A stretch of DNA of 64,000 nucleotides from Silurus meridionalis (Eukaryota > Chordata > Actinopteri > Siluriformes > Siluridae), in assembly GCF_014805685.1 (NCBI RefSeq), contig NC_060896.1, positions 6,765,389-6,829,388 of the forward strand. Reading direction: 5' to 3'. Position 1 is the stretch's first letter, and each line of letters starts with the position of its first letter. The notes under the pieces are model-generated. The model was not told where the DNA came from. It worked only from the letters and a program-made list of their open reading frames with translations, and made no database searches. This document shows positions 54,633-64,000 of the stretch, piece after piece. The position numbers and the translations under genes were made by a program.

Positions 54633-55090
54633 CACTATAGATCTCTGGCCAATCACTAGAAATCTCTGGTATACCTGTTGCCGTGGAGCATGGTCATTTG
54701 TCAGACAGGATTTCTTTGTGTCAGACAGCAGTAGGCATTAGAACCCAGGATAAGGTATTAAAACAGTGTGGCTGTGTATTCACGCAGGTCATGAGTGCCT
54801 GCTGTGTAGGATCTTAGGCATGCTGTTCTTTCTGTATTACTTTCCTGGTCCAGCTTTTAATTGCGGTGAGAAAAAAGCCTCGGCAGTCATTAGTTTGTAC
54901 ATGCTCGCTTGAAAAAGCAATATGCATTCTTGAGTGTTGTAATGATCAAAAATCGTGTTTAATCATTACAGGGAGCGTTTCTATTCTTAATGTTACGTGA
55001 CCAAATGGCGTATATGCCACATAAGAAGTTCTATTAATATTGGTGTGACCTAGAAATACCAAATATCAAAAATAAAAATAAGTAGAACAT
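54633..55090. other. Upstream flank, nothing recognised
   Basis: Unique sequence with no supported feature. Confidence 0.5.
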
Positions 55091-55546
55091 ACACTATATG
55101 GACCGCCACTCTTCTGGAAAAATGTTCCACTAGATTTTTAAGTGTCCTTGTTGAGATTTGTGCTCCTTCAGCCACAGAGGCTTTAGTATGATGTAGGTGA
55201 GGTAAAGCATATCTTCATGAAGCTTGCTGTTTGCACAGAGGCACTGGCATGATAGAACAGGTTTGGATCTCTTAGTTCAAGTTGAGTTTAAATTTAATGC
55301 TACAGCATCCAAAGACATCCTATACAATTGTGTACCTCCATCTCTGTGGTAACAGTTTGGGGAAGAACCACATATGGCTGGTGGTATCCTTAGTTTGCAA
55401 CCTAGTGAGCCAGTGTTGATTTATTGATAGAAACCATAAAGACTTTTTGTACATCGCCTTTTTACGTTGAAAAGACGTCTGCTAAATGCCTCTGTAAATG
55501 TAATTGCAAAAGTCAGGTGTCCCAAAACATTTGTTCATATAATGTA
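55091..55546 (-). mobile_element. Tc1-like relic, family B, with SINE insertion
   Basis: ACACTATATGGACC (55091), CCACTCTTCTGGAAAAATGT, GTGCTCCTTCAGCCACAGAG, ATCCAAAGACATCCTATACA and CAGGTGTCCCAAAACAT (55519) are landmarks of the family, as at 8521 and 26708. Between 55385 and about 55508 a SINE tail interrupts it. Confidence 0.75.
55385..55508 (+). mobile_element. SINE 3' part inside a Tc1 relic
   Basis: Ends AAAGACGTCTGCTAAATGCC then TCTGTAAATGTAATTG. This is the 3' motif (GTCTGCTAAATG...TAAATG) of a tRNA-derived fish SINE also present at 55880-56075. The 5' half is not recognisable. Confidence 0.6.
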
Positions 55547-55879
55547 TACTGTGTAGTGTATAGTGTATACAAATTAATCTCTTTACATTGTGACCAATGT
55601 ACAAACAGTGTTCATAAATTGAATAGATTGAATTGAGTGCCTTATTGATGATTGCTTAGATGGCATGTGTGATCATATGATAACACATACATAGAGTATG
55701 GATTTATAGAAAACACATCCCGCTATATAACCTCACTTCATTTATGTTGATTTAATTGCTGTCCAGATGTAAGACTTGTATCACTCAGCAGATATCGTCA
55801 TCCAGCAATCAAATAATCCAATCTGACAAAGATTAATCCGTTAAAGAGTTAACAGCATTGAAAATAATAATGAGAAATG

Positions 55880-56075
55880 GGAGGTCAGCGGGTAATATGT
55901 TGCAATTCTCGGTAAGGATGTGAGTTTAAATCCCGGCCAGACCAAGCTGCTACTGATGGGCACTTGATCAAGGCCCTTAAATCAGAACCGATCAGTATAA
56001 ATAGGATAATTGCAAGTTGCCTTGGATATGCGTATCTCCCAAATGCCATAAATGAGAATAATGGGAAGAAAGAAG
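55880..56075 (+). mobile_element. tRNA-derived SINE, second family
   Basis: Box-B-like GAGTTTAAATCCC (about 55922), then CAAGCTGCTACTGATGGGCA and CTTGATCAAGGCCCTTAAAT, then CCTTGGATATGCGTATCTCC and CAAATGCCATAAATGAGAAT. This is the standard layout of a fish SINE with a conserved central block. Decayed; not a tRNA gene. Confidence 0.7.
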
Positions 56076-57118
56076 GTCTCTAAGGTCTCGGTTGGATGTT
56101 GTTTCTTTTCATGCCAAAGTTGTATGAAAAGAATTATGAAAGAATGATTAAGATCTAATTGTTTAAATCATATGTAAAAATATTGAACATCTTATTTTGA
56201 TGTTTGAAGAAGTCATACAAAATCTGTATCAGCCCTGATAATACAAAACTAACCTGGAAAGCTGCAGATAGAAAACACCTGACCAACACTCATGTGCAGA
56301 GACACTAAACAAACTTTTCTAACAGTGTATTAATAGCATGTTGAATATGTTAAGCAGTATATGTTAAATATGTTAAGCAAAAATATTTTTCTAACACCTA
56401 TGAATAATATATGCCTTACACCAGCTCAAAGAAATCGTTCAGGGAATTTGAAAAGGAAAAACAGTACTAAGAAAAATAGTGTTAATGCTGGGAAAAAATC
56501 AACATGATCTGCTAATTATGAACCGTTTTCCATGTGAAGACGAGTGTATACGAGGAGACAACATATCCTTCAGTAACCTCTGGGAACTTGAGCGTGGCAC
56601 GAGGGTGCTCCCCTGAGAAATAAAAGCTCGCAGTCAGTCACACAGAAAGACAATTCTGCCCAATTGATTTTCAAAGGCCCTCAGATTTCAAAGGCAAAAA
56701 CGAGAGCAAGCATGTGATTGAAAGCGGCTAAAGAAAGAGTGAGTAAACACAAATAAGTAAAATACTAATGGAAAAAAAGAGAAAGGATGTGAGTGTAACA
56801 GAAAAACAGACAGAGAGAAAGTTGGAGGTTTGGGTTTAAAGGTAAGAGCGGTTCATTTCCTGCTCTGTGGTTGCTATGTTTTCAGTCTTGTACCAAAATA
56901 TGTGCGTGCAGGTCACTGTGTGCTTCAAACACACACACACACACACACACCCACACACACACACACACAGCTACCATCTGCAGACTCCTGGTACATACTG
57001 TGAATCACAGAACACATATAGCTAACTGAGGCAGTTAGCTATTCCCTTTAGCAACTTTCGACTGTATTATTTTTAAATGTACTGAGATGTTAAGCATTCA
57101 GAGAGAATTTGAAGGTTG
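56076..57118. other. Upstream flank; (AC)n array, no gene
   Basis: (AC)n at 56929-56969 with one CC interruption; otherwise unique AT-rich sequence. Confidence 0.5.
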
Positions 57119-57987
57119 TAGGGGTTAACGGTTCAGTATGTTTCTCAATTTTTAAGTCACGGTTTGGTACAATTTAGATAGAGCTATTGGGAGGAAATGC
57201 AATAATAAAACTTTCTTTCTCCCATCAGGGGTCACCACAGCAGACCATCCGCATGTTTGATTTGGCACGTTTTTACGCTGGATGCCCTTCCTAACGCAAC
57301 CATTTATCCAGGCTTGGGACCGGCACAAAGGCTTGTGCAACCCTAACGGCTGAGGTTGGTTCCCTGACCGAGGATCGAACTATATTAAATTAAATGTAAT
57401 ATATTTAAATATTTAATTTAAATATATACAATTTTATTAATATATTTAATTTAAATATGTTAATTGAATTTAATATATTTAAATTAAATATTTTACATTT
57501 CTTAGACCCCATTTGAGAAATACAGGTTGTGTGTGTTTTACATTTAATATTTAATCTTATTAAAATATGATCTACTTATCTGTTTTGCCTATTTCAGCAT
57601 ACTTCAACAAACGTCTTCATTCCTTCCATCCTCCATTTATTCACTCCCTTGATATGCGGAATGTCACAATTTTTTCTTTTAAGAGAAATTCTTCAAGCAA
57701 ATGCTCAAAGTAAAACAACGTACTACAAATCGTATTTCCAGTCAGAAATACTGTACACTAGTTTCTAACTCCAGTTTCTTTTTATACACTGGTATTGTTG
57801 TGTATGTTTTCACGGTTTAATAATAACAAGATGCGCTAAAAAGTGAGAGGGGGAGACTAAACAAACTTGCCGTCCTTCACTTAATACTTTCCCATAAGAA
57901 GTGAGATTTTAACTATGTCCCGCATGTAAAAAGGAAAGCCCTGCACCGGAAAATTTCACTACAAACACATGTACCATCACACCCCTG
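57119..57987. mobile_element. hAT-like non-autonomous element, copy 2, with nested SINE
   Basis: Ends TAGGGGTTAACGGTTCAG (57119) and GTACCATCACACCCCTG (57987). Flanks GAAGGTTG (57111-57118) and GAAGGTCA (57988-57995) match at 6 of 8 positions, consistent with an aged 8-bp hAT duplication. The interior matches copy 1 at 30433-30880. A SINE occupies 57205-57383. Confidence 0.78.
57205..57383 (-). mobile_element. tRNA-derived SINE inside the hAT element
   Basis: The minus-strand copy of the 35703-35920 SINE. On plus it reads TTTCTTTCTCCCATCAGGGG then TCACCACAGCAGACCATCCG (the tail), GGATGCCCTTCCTAACGCAA, GGCTTGGGACCGGCAC and GGATCGAAC (box B). The tRNA head is truncated. Confidence 0.82.
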
Positions 57988-58129
57988 GAAGGTCATGTGT
58001 CATTGTGACAAATAAAGGCTTTCAATAAACCTGAATACTCCAAAAAAACACTGACTGTTGCACCAAGAACATGGAACCAAATAATCTAATTTGAAATGGA
58101 AATTCTTTAGACAAAGACACTAATGTTAG

Positions 58130-58188
<59 letters not shown>

Positions 58189-59220
58189 TGTGAGACAAAA
58201 ACAGACAAAAAAGCTAGCAGTGTGCTACAGATAAGTATAAGTAGGATAAGAAGAGTGAGGCGGGGTGGAGGGGTGGGGGGATTGTCTCTGACACACTGGT
58301 TTGGTATACAGCGCTAATCCAGAATGCTGAAGCTATTCATACCCAGATTTGATGGAATAGTTGTTGAACAAAAAAGTGACAAATGAGACAAAACTCCAGT
58401 GATGGGATTTTTACAACAGTGTTTATTGGCTAGACGTAAAATGATTTACTGCAACGCATATCTGAGGGAGATAGAATTACAAAGTCGCCTGATGAGGTTA
58501 TCTTGATGTAGACAGTCTTGTTTGAATAGTAGGCTTGTGATTTTCAGGTCTCCAGGGACCAGAGAACTGTAAGATTCTGGGTTCAGTCTGAAAGTGTTAC
58601 CATTTTTTCTGTTACAGACGAGAAGTTACACACTGATGGGCACCAGAAACATTAATCCAGGTCACAGCTGTCTCACCTGATACAGATGTTTCAATATCAC
58701 TTGGGTGATTATATTCAAAGGTCTATTGTTATTTCCAGTGTTCACAAACCAAATGCTTATAATGGTTTTATTGGATCCCTTCTTTTTGCACACACACACT
58801 CACACACACACGCACACGCACACACACACATGCACACACACACACACACTCAAATACAACACTTTTCTTTACACTTTTGCTATTTCTGGGGGAACAAAAT
58901 CTCAGTTTGGCTCTTGCTGAGCTCCCTGCACCTGTCACTTCATCCCTTGATAAGGAGAACGAGTGATATTTATGCTTGTCCAGCCTGGTTATAACTGGTT
59001 CAATCTGGATCCGGCCAATTCAATATTTTTCTGATGTCTTGCATCTCAATCACCTCACATACTCCGTTCTGTGGAAAAATCCCCCTTCTGCCTTGACTAA
59101 TTCTCGGAGTACCACTGAATCACTGCCTATTTCTCCTAAAATGCCTGCTCTGTCCAAGCATGGAAGGCAACTATGTAAAATATATACTGCTTATTTACAT
59201 ACATACAATATTTTACTCTT
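57988..59220. other. Upstream flank with simple repeats, no gene
   Basis: (GT)n at 58133-58185 and an AC-rich run at 58789-58851. GACAAATAAAGGCTTTCAAT at 58008 resembles a SINE tail without its body. Confidence 0.5.
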
Positions 59221-59254
59221 TTAAAGTGGGATTAAAAAAGTACTCTCTCAGTCT

Positions 59255-59420
<166 letters not shown>

Positions 59421-59509
59421 CATATACGATTTTTATATGTCAAAGCTAAACTAAAATTGTTAAAACTAAAGTGTATATATATATATATATATACATACAA
59501 GTCTACTTA

Positions 59510-59735
59510 GCAGTGCCTTCATCCTCCTGTGCATGGAATACACCAGAGCTGCACAGGTTGTTGCTGGGATCCTCTTCCACTCCTCTATAAGGACATCAAG
59601 AAGCTGCTGACACATGCACCACATCGACTACTCTAAAATATGTCCAAGTTTCATTTCTATAGTATTGTCCCTTGAGAAGATAGTTGCTAAAAGGTGAGGG
59701 GTGTACTCACTTTTGATAGTAGGTACATAGTATTA
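59510..59735. mobile_element. Rearranged Tc1-like fragment, family C
   Basis: Two pieces in opposite orientation. 59510-59580 (CACAGGTTGTTGCTGGGATC then CTCTTCCACTCCTC) is the reverse of the transposase C-terminal coding part seen at 29395-29465. 59628-59722 (ATGTCCAAGTTTCATTTCTA, GGTGAGGGGTGTACTCACTT) is the forward 3' end as at 29650-29745. It is an inversion/deletion product. Confidence 0.78.
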
Positions 59736-59800
59736 TGCTTAGTAGTTATGCTTAGTACTTAGTAGAAAGGTTTGTTTGTACGTGTACATGTGTGTATACA

Positions 59801-59802
<2 letters not shown>

Positions 59803-59871
<69 letters not shown>
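59803..59871. repeat. (AT)n microsatellite
   Basis: About 34 TA units; flanked by ACAGTGTA/TACACACTGTATA, an inverted pair around the array. Confidence 0.97.
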
Positions 59872-59874
<3 letters not shown>

Positions 59875-59896
59875 TGTATAACAAACAAACGAACCT

Positions 59897-60200
<304 letters not shown>

Positions 60201-61930
60201 CAAAAACCATATGGCAGTAAACGTTCTGAAACTGATAAGTTAATTAAATTACTGCAAGTAAATTATGGCGTGCCGCAAGGTTCAGTTCTAGGACCCCTGC
60301 TCTTCACAATATACATGCTTCCGTTAGGAAATATTATTAGAAGGCATGGAATTAGCTTCCATTGTTATGCTGATGATACTCAGCTATATATTTCATCTAA
60401 ACCAGGCGATACAGCTCAATTAACCCGGATGACTGAGTGTGTTAAGGAACTAAGAGATTGGATGACCCATAACTTTCTACTTTTAAATTCTGATAAGACT
60501 GAGATTTTGCTCATCGGCCCAAAAACTGGTATACAGACGCTCCAGCATCTCAACCTGCATTTAGACGGATGTTCTGTAACCACTAGTTCAACGGTAAAAG
60601 ACCTGGGTGTTATTTTAGACAGCGACTTGTCTTTCAAAAATCACATCAATCAGGTTACAAAACAGCCTTCTTTCACCTTAGAAATATTTCTAAGCTAAGA
60701 AATATGTTGTCTATATCCGATGCAGAGAAGCTCGTCCATGCGTTTATGACCTCCAGAATAGACTACTGTAATGCGTTACTAGGTGGATGTCCTGCTTCAT
60801 TAATAAACAAGCTTCAGTTAGTCCAGAATGCAGCAGCCAGAGTTCTTACAAGGTCAAAAAAATATGATCACATAACCCCGATCTTATCGTCCCTACATTG
60901 GCTTCCTGTTAAGTTTCGAATAGACTACAAACTATTACTTCTCACTTATAAAGCACTAAATGGTTTGGCTCCGTGTATCTATCCAGTCTTTTAACACGCT
61001 ACAATCCGCCACGCCCCTGAGATCTCAAAACTCTGGGCTTCTAGTAGTTCCTAGAATAGCAAAGTCCACTAAAGGTGGTAGAGCATTTTCACATTTAGCT
61101 CCTAAACTCTGGAATAGTCTTCCTGACGGTGTTCGGGGCTCAGACACACTCACCCAATTTAAGTGTAGATTAAAACGTATCTTTTAGCAAAGCCTACACA
61201 TAACACACATCACATCATAACCTTGTGCTCCAGAACATCTGATCACATGCACATTATCAACTTGTGCTGTTAATATCATGAACAGCAGCTACGCTAATTC
61301 CTCTCCACTGCTTCTCTTTCTCTCCCCATCCCGAGGCATCCTGAGGTTGCTCCAGCTCCAGTCACCTCCCACCTCGTGATGATTACGGACCTTTAAAGAA
61401 GTAGATGCCGAACTCACAAACATCCTGAACCATCTAGAGACGTACCAGTGCCATTTGGATCCCGCTACATGTGTGGAGTTTTGACATTGGACCTCCTGGA
61501 GTGTTTAAAGGCTCTGGCATGGAGAAGCTGATGCTGGATCTGTGGTGATCACAAATGCTGAGCTTATAAAACTCGGAGCTACTAACCATATAGACTGTTT
61601 AAGACTGCAGAAAGAACATTACTTATAATCTTATACTCCAGTAATCATGTTAGTTCTCACTCTCCAGTGTTCTGTATTGTTGAAAGATTTATGATCAAAC
61701 TCTTGATGTCACCCAGATGAGGATGGGTTCCCCTTTTGAGTCTGGTTCCTCTCAAGGTTTCTTCCTCATAACATCTAAGGGAGTTTTTCCTTGCCACAGT
61801 CGCCACGGCTTGCTCATCAGGGACAAATGCACACCATTCACCATCACTGTTGATTTGTGTAAAGCTGCTTTGAGACAATGTCTGTTGTGAAAAGCGCTAT
61901 ACAAATAAACTTGACTTGACTTGACTTGAT
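60201..61930 (+). mobile_element. L2/CR1-group LINE, 5'-truncated, with full 3' end
   Basis: Contains the reverse transcriptase from the catalytic region onward, a 3' UTR of about 740 bp and a (TTGAC)n tail (about 61910-61930). The 3' UTR is shared with 27447-28135 (minus), 32845-32998 and 43735-43975, which shows the family's 3' end repeated four times in the window. Confidence 0.88.
60207..61187 (+). pseudogene. L2-type reverse transcriptase, two frameshifts
   Basis: Frame 1 has [18 protein letters not shown] (motif around 60264-60316), [13 protein letters not shown] with the catalytic YADD at 60366-60377, [12 protein letters not shown] and [19 protein letters not shown] frameshift near 60663 moves to the frame with [38 protein letters not shown]-type and ITPILSSLHWLPV. 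A second near 60970 leads to GRAFSHLAPKLWNSLPD and QFKCRLKRIF before the stop (61185-61187). These are the RT palm, thumb and C-terminal parts of L2-type ORF2. The endonuclease and the N-terminal RT are absent. Not functional. Confidence 0.9.
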
Positions 61931-62579
61931 AAATTGGATTCAGACTGTTGGTGCCTTGAATCAGAGAAATGCACCACCTGGAAAAAAAATCAAACACTGT
62001 AGTGTGGTGTGATGGTGTGCCTCTCTTGAATTAATAAGGAAACAAAACAGTTTGTCTCTTAGCCTAATAAAAAGCAAGAAAATACAAAGATCTGCTGTTA
62101 TCCAAAACAGCACGTAAACAATCAAACCGAAGAAGTCATCAGTGCTGTAAAAGAAAAGCAGATCATTATATTAATGAGGAACTACATTATTAGTGGTGCT
62201 CTATTAGTTTTTATTATTGGTCATTTTCATGCTGCAGTAATAAGTCAGTTTTTCTAATATGTCTACTGCTATACCACGATGCGATTTACAATTTTCAGGG
62301 TGCCCTAAATTCAGGACTCAGTGGGAATATGTTGAGCAAACATCAGCTTTTGGCAAACAAAATTAAAAGGGGGATTGATGAAGAATGTGCCATGCATATT
62401 TCTTTCTGTAAAGCTTAAATTACAGTGTACTGTACATGACTAGCCTTTTGCTTCTCATAGAAGCCAGACAATCACAATCAAGGTGTTGCACAGAATCACA
62501 AAAAAAATCTCACATTTCACTTCTCATGGTTATGGTCTAAATGATTCCTGAAGCAACAGTCATGGCAGGTTTGTGAAGT
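61931..62579. other. Upstream flank, nothing recognised
   Basis: Unique sequence between the L2 tail and the hAT-like fragment. Confidence 0.5.
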
Positions 62580-62623
62580 CCACTGGCAGGGTGCATTTGG
62601 TACCTGGGCCTTCAGTGGGGACT
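62580..62623. mobile_element. hAT-like end fragment cut by a Tc1 insertion
   Basis: CACTGGCAGGGTGCATTTGG then TACCTGGGCCTTCAGTGG resembles the element end at 24332 and is followed directly by the Tc1 derivative. Confidence 0.45.
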
Positions 62624-62625
62624 TA

Positions 62626-63296
62626 CAGTGCCCTCCACAATTATTGGCACCCCTGTTTAAGATGTGGTCGTGGACTTCAAAAAATTCTCCTTTTTAAAAC
62701 AACATAGAACCCAAATGCAAAAAAAGAGAAAAATCCAACCTTTTATTTAAGTACATTACTTTGGTGGTAAAAAAATCACACATTTAGAAAAAAAAAAAAA
62801 AAACTTGAAATCATGTGTGCCACAATTATTGGCACCCCTGATGTTAATACTTTGTACAACCTCCTTTTGCCAACAAGACAGCACTTAATCTCCTCCTATA
62901 ACATTTCACAAGATTGGAGAACACAGAGAGAGGGATTTTTGACCATTCTTCTTTGCACAATCTTTCTAGATCATCCAGTGTCCTGGGTCCTCTCTTATGC
63001 ACTCTTCTCTTTAGCTCGCCCCACAGGTTTTCGATTGGGTTGAGGTCTGGGGACCAATTAAATTTTTCAGAGGAATTGTTAGGGGTGCCAATAATTGTGG
63101 TACACATGATTTCAAGTTTTTTTTTTTTTCTAAATGTATGATTTTTTTTACCACCAAAGTAATGTACTTAAATGAAAGGTTGGATTTTTCTCTTTTTTTG
63201 CATTTGGGTTCTATGTTGTTTTAAAAAAAAAGGAGAATTTTTAGAAGTCCACGACCACATCTTAAACAGGGGTGCCAATAATTGTGGAGGGCACTG
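62626..63296 (-). mobile_element. Tc1 deletion derivative (671 bp), sister of 9393-10983
   Basis: Same ends (CAGTGCCCTCCACAATTATT and complement), TA duplications at 62624-62625 and 63297-63298, both direct repeats in each TIR. The interior equivalent to about 9816-10762 is missing; the junction is at GGTCTGGGGACC|AATTAAATTTTTC (about 63054). This turns a 1.6-kb Tc1 into a MITE-sized element that keeps every transposase binding site. Confidence 0.93.
62844..63054 (-). pseudogene. Tc1 transposase C-terminus
   Basis: Minus frame from the deletion junction: [20 protein letters not shown], then [16 protein letters not shown] and [20 protein letters not shown] before the stop. It keeps the glutamate of the catalytic triad and the intact C-terminal tail that the 9.4-kb copy has lost by frameshift. 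Confidence 0.9.
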
Positions 63297-63298
63297 TA

Positions 63299-63342
63299 TA
63301 TATACAGAATGAAATCTGCAGACTCACACACACACCCCGCCC

Positions 63343-63373
<31 letters not shown>

Positions 63374-63775
63374 TCACTGTGGATATTCCATCTAAAACTG
63401 TAATTGTATACAAAATAACAACTGAAACCTAGAGAAAAACCCACAGTAATCACAATTGGTATAGAAGGGATGACAGGGTATTGCTTGGAGCTGCCAAATA
63501 TAAATGCAAGAGAGCTGCTGCAATAAAAACACTAGTTATTAAAGACCATTAAAATTATGTTGAACAGAAATGCAGATGATGGTGCTGTGATGTTCCAACT
63601 TATATTAGTATTATGTTGTCAGAACTGCTGTGCCTACAATCCTGAGGGTCATTTAGCGGCACGGGTATAAATATCTTAGAAATATATGTAAATGTATGAT
63701 AAGCATGTCTTCTTTTAATATTCATTTTATTTGTGTGCCTGTATTTGTACAATGTGAATGTACTGTTCCTAATAA

Positions 63776-63778
<3 letters not shown>
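63299..63778. other. Upstream flank; short (AC)n, no gene
   Basis: AC runs at 63325-63374, otherwise unique. Confidence 0.5.

Positions 63779-63858
<80 letters not shown>
63779..63858. repeat. (TA)n microsatellite abutting a MITE
   Basis: About 39 TA units followed directly by the Tigger-like end at 63860. Confidence 0.97.
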
Positions 63859-63859
<1 letters not shown>

Positions 63860-64000
63860 CAGGTGGTCCCCAAATTCCGAGGTTCGACTTATCGACCTCG
63901 ACTTATCATATGATAGTTGAAGAAATTTTTAAAAAAATTTATTATCATGCGGCATTTGAATTTTCGTATGTTACATTGAGATGCTCCCAGTATGTACAGT
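63860..64000 (+). mobile_element. Tigger-like MITE, left end (runs off the window)
   Basis: TA|CAGGTGGTCCCCAAATTCCG then AGGTTCGACTTATCGACC. Same end as 8056 and 35270; the right end is outside the window. Confidence 0.7.

Overview
This is a piece of a teleost fish nuclear genome, AT-rich and packed with transposable elements and long dinucleotide and tetranucleotide repeats. The mix of Tc1 and mariner families, Tigger-like, hAT and Harbinger MITEs, L2 and Rex1-like LINE tails, a DIRS element, a chromodomain Ty3/Gypsy element and tRNA-derived SINEs is typical of ray-finned fish. A catfish or other otophysan is possible, but that is only an impression. No bacterial, viral or CRISPR-type system is present.

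The only host gene I can support is the 5' end of a SHANK postsynaptic scaffold gene on the minus strand, most likely shank3. Exon 1 (coding part 41939-42001) encodes residues 1-21 and exon 2 (187-390) encodes residues 22-89. Both belong to the N-terminal SPN domain, and both splice sites are in phase 0. The intron between them is about 41.5 kb and fills two thirds of the window. The gene continues to the left of position 1. Everything right of about 42.3 kb is upstream flank, with no further host gene seen.

Intron, read left to right: AT-rich sequence and a GATA/GACA array (3.1-3.4 kb); a Rex1-like LINE tail split by a small LINE insertion with a 17-bp target duplication (4.6-5.0 kb); a Harbinger derivative keeping a Myb-like exon (5.1-5.8 kb); a Tigger-like MITE, Tc1 relics forming a large hairpin, a nearly intact Tc1 and a mariner end (8.1-11.2 kb); a composite repeat at 13.3-14.1 kb that recurs inverted at 35.3-36.9 kb; a third CCGTA-type MITE (19.1-19.9 kb); a DIRS remnant (24.5-25.5 kb); a Tc1 relic abutting a mariner split by an L2 tail (26.7-28.2 kb); further Tc1 and hAT pieces; and a hAT MITE with a perfect 8-bp duplication nested in an older DNA transposon (38.0-39.0 kb).

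Upstream flank: a Ty3/Gypsy deletion derivative with both LTRs and a 5-bp duplication, nested in a hAT-like MITE (44.1-46.3 kb); a mariner relic (47.5 kb); a 740-bp GGAAA/GAAAA tract (48.6-49.4 kb); a long palindromic MITE followed by tandem end fragments and a 57-bp miniature (50.6-51.2 kb); Tc1 and SINE relics (54-56 kb); a hAT copy carrying a SINE (57.1-58.0 kb); compound microsatellites and a frameshifted L2 reverse transcriptase (59.3-61.9 kb); and a Tc1 deletion derivative (62.6-63.3 kb).

The genes here do not form a pathway. The window shows one neuronal scaffold gene whose giant first intron and flank have been a landing zone for elements that mostly target TA dinucleotides. Family names given without database searches rest on recognised motifs, terminal repeats and target-site duplications.
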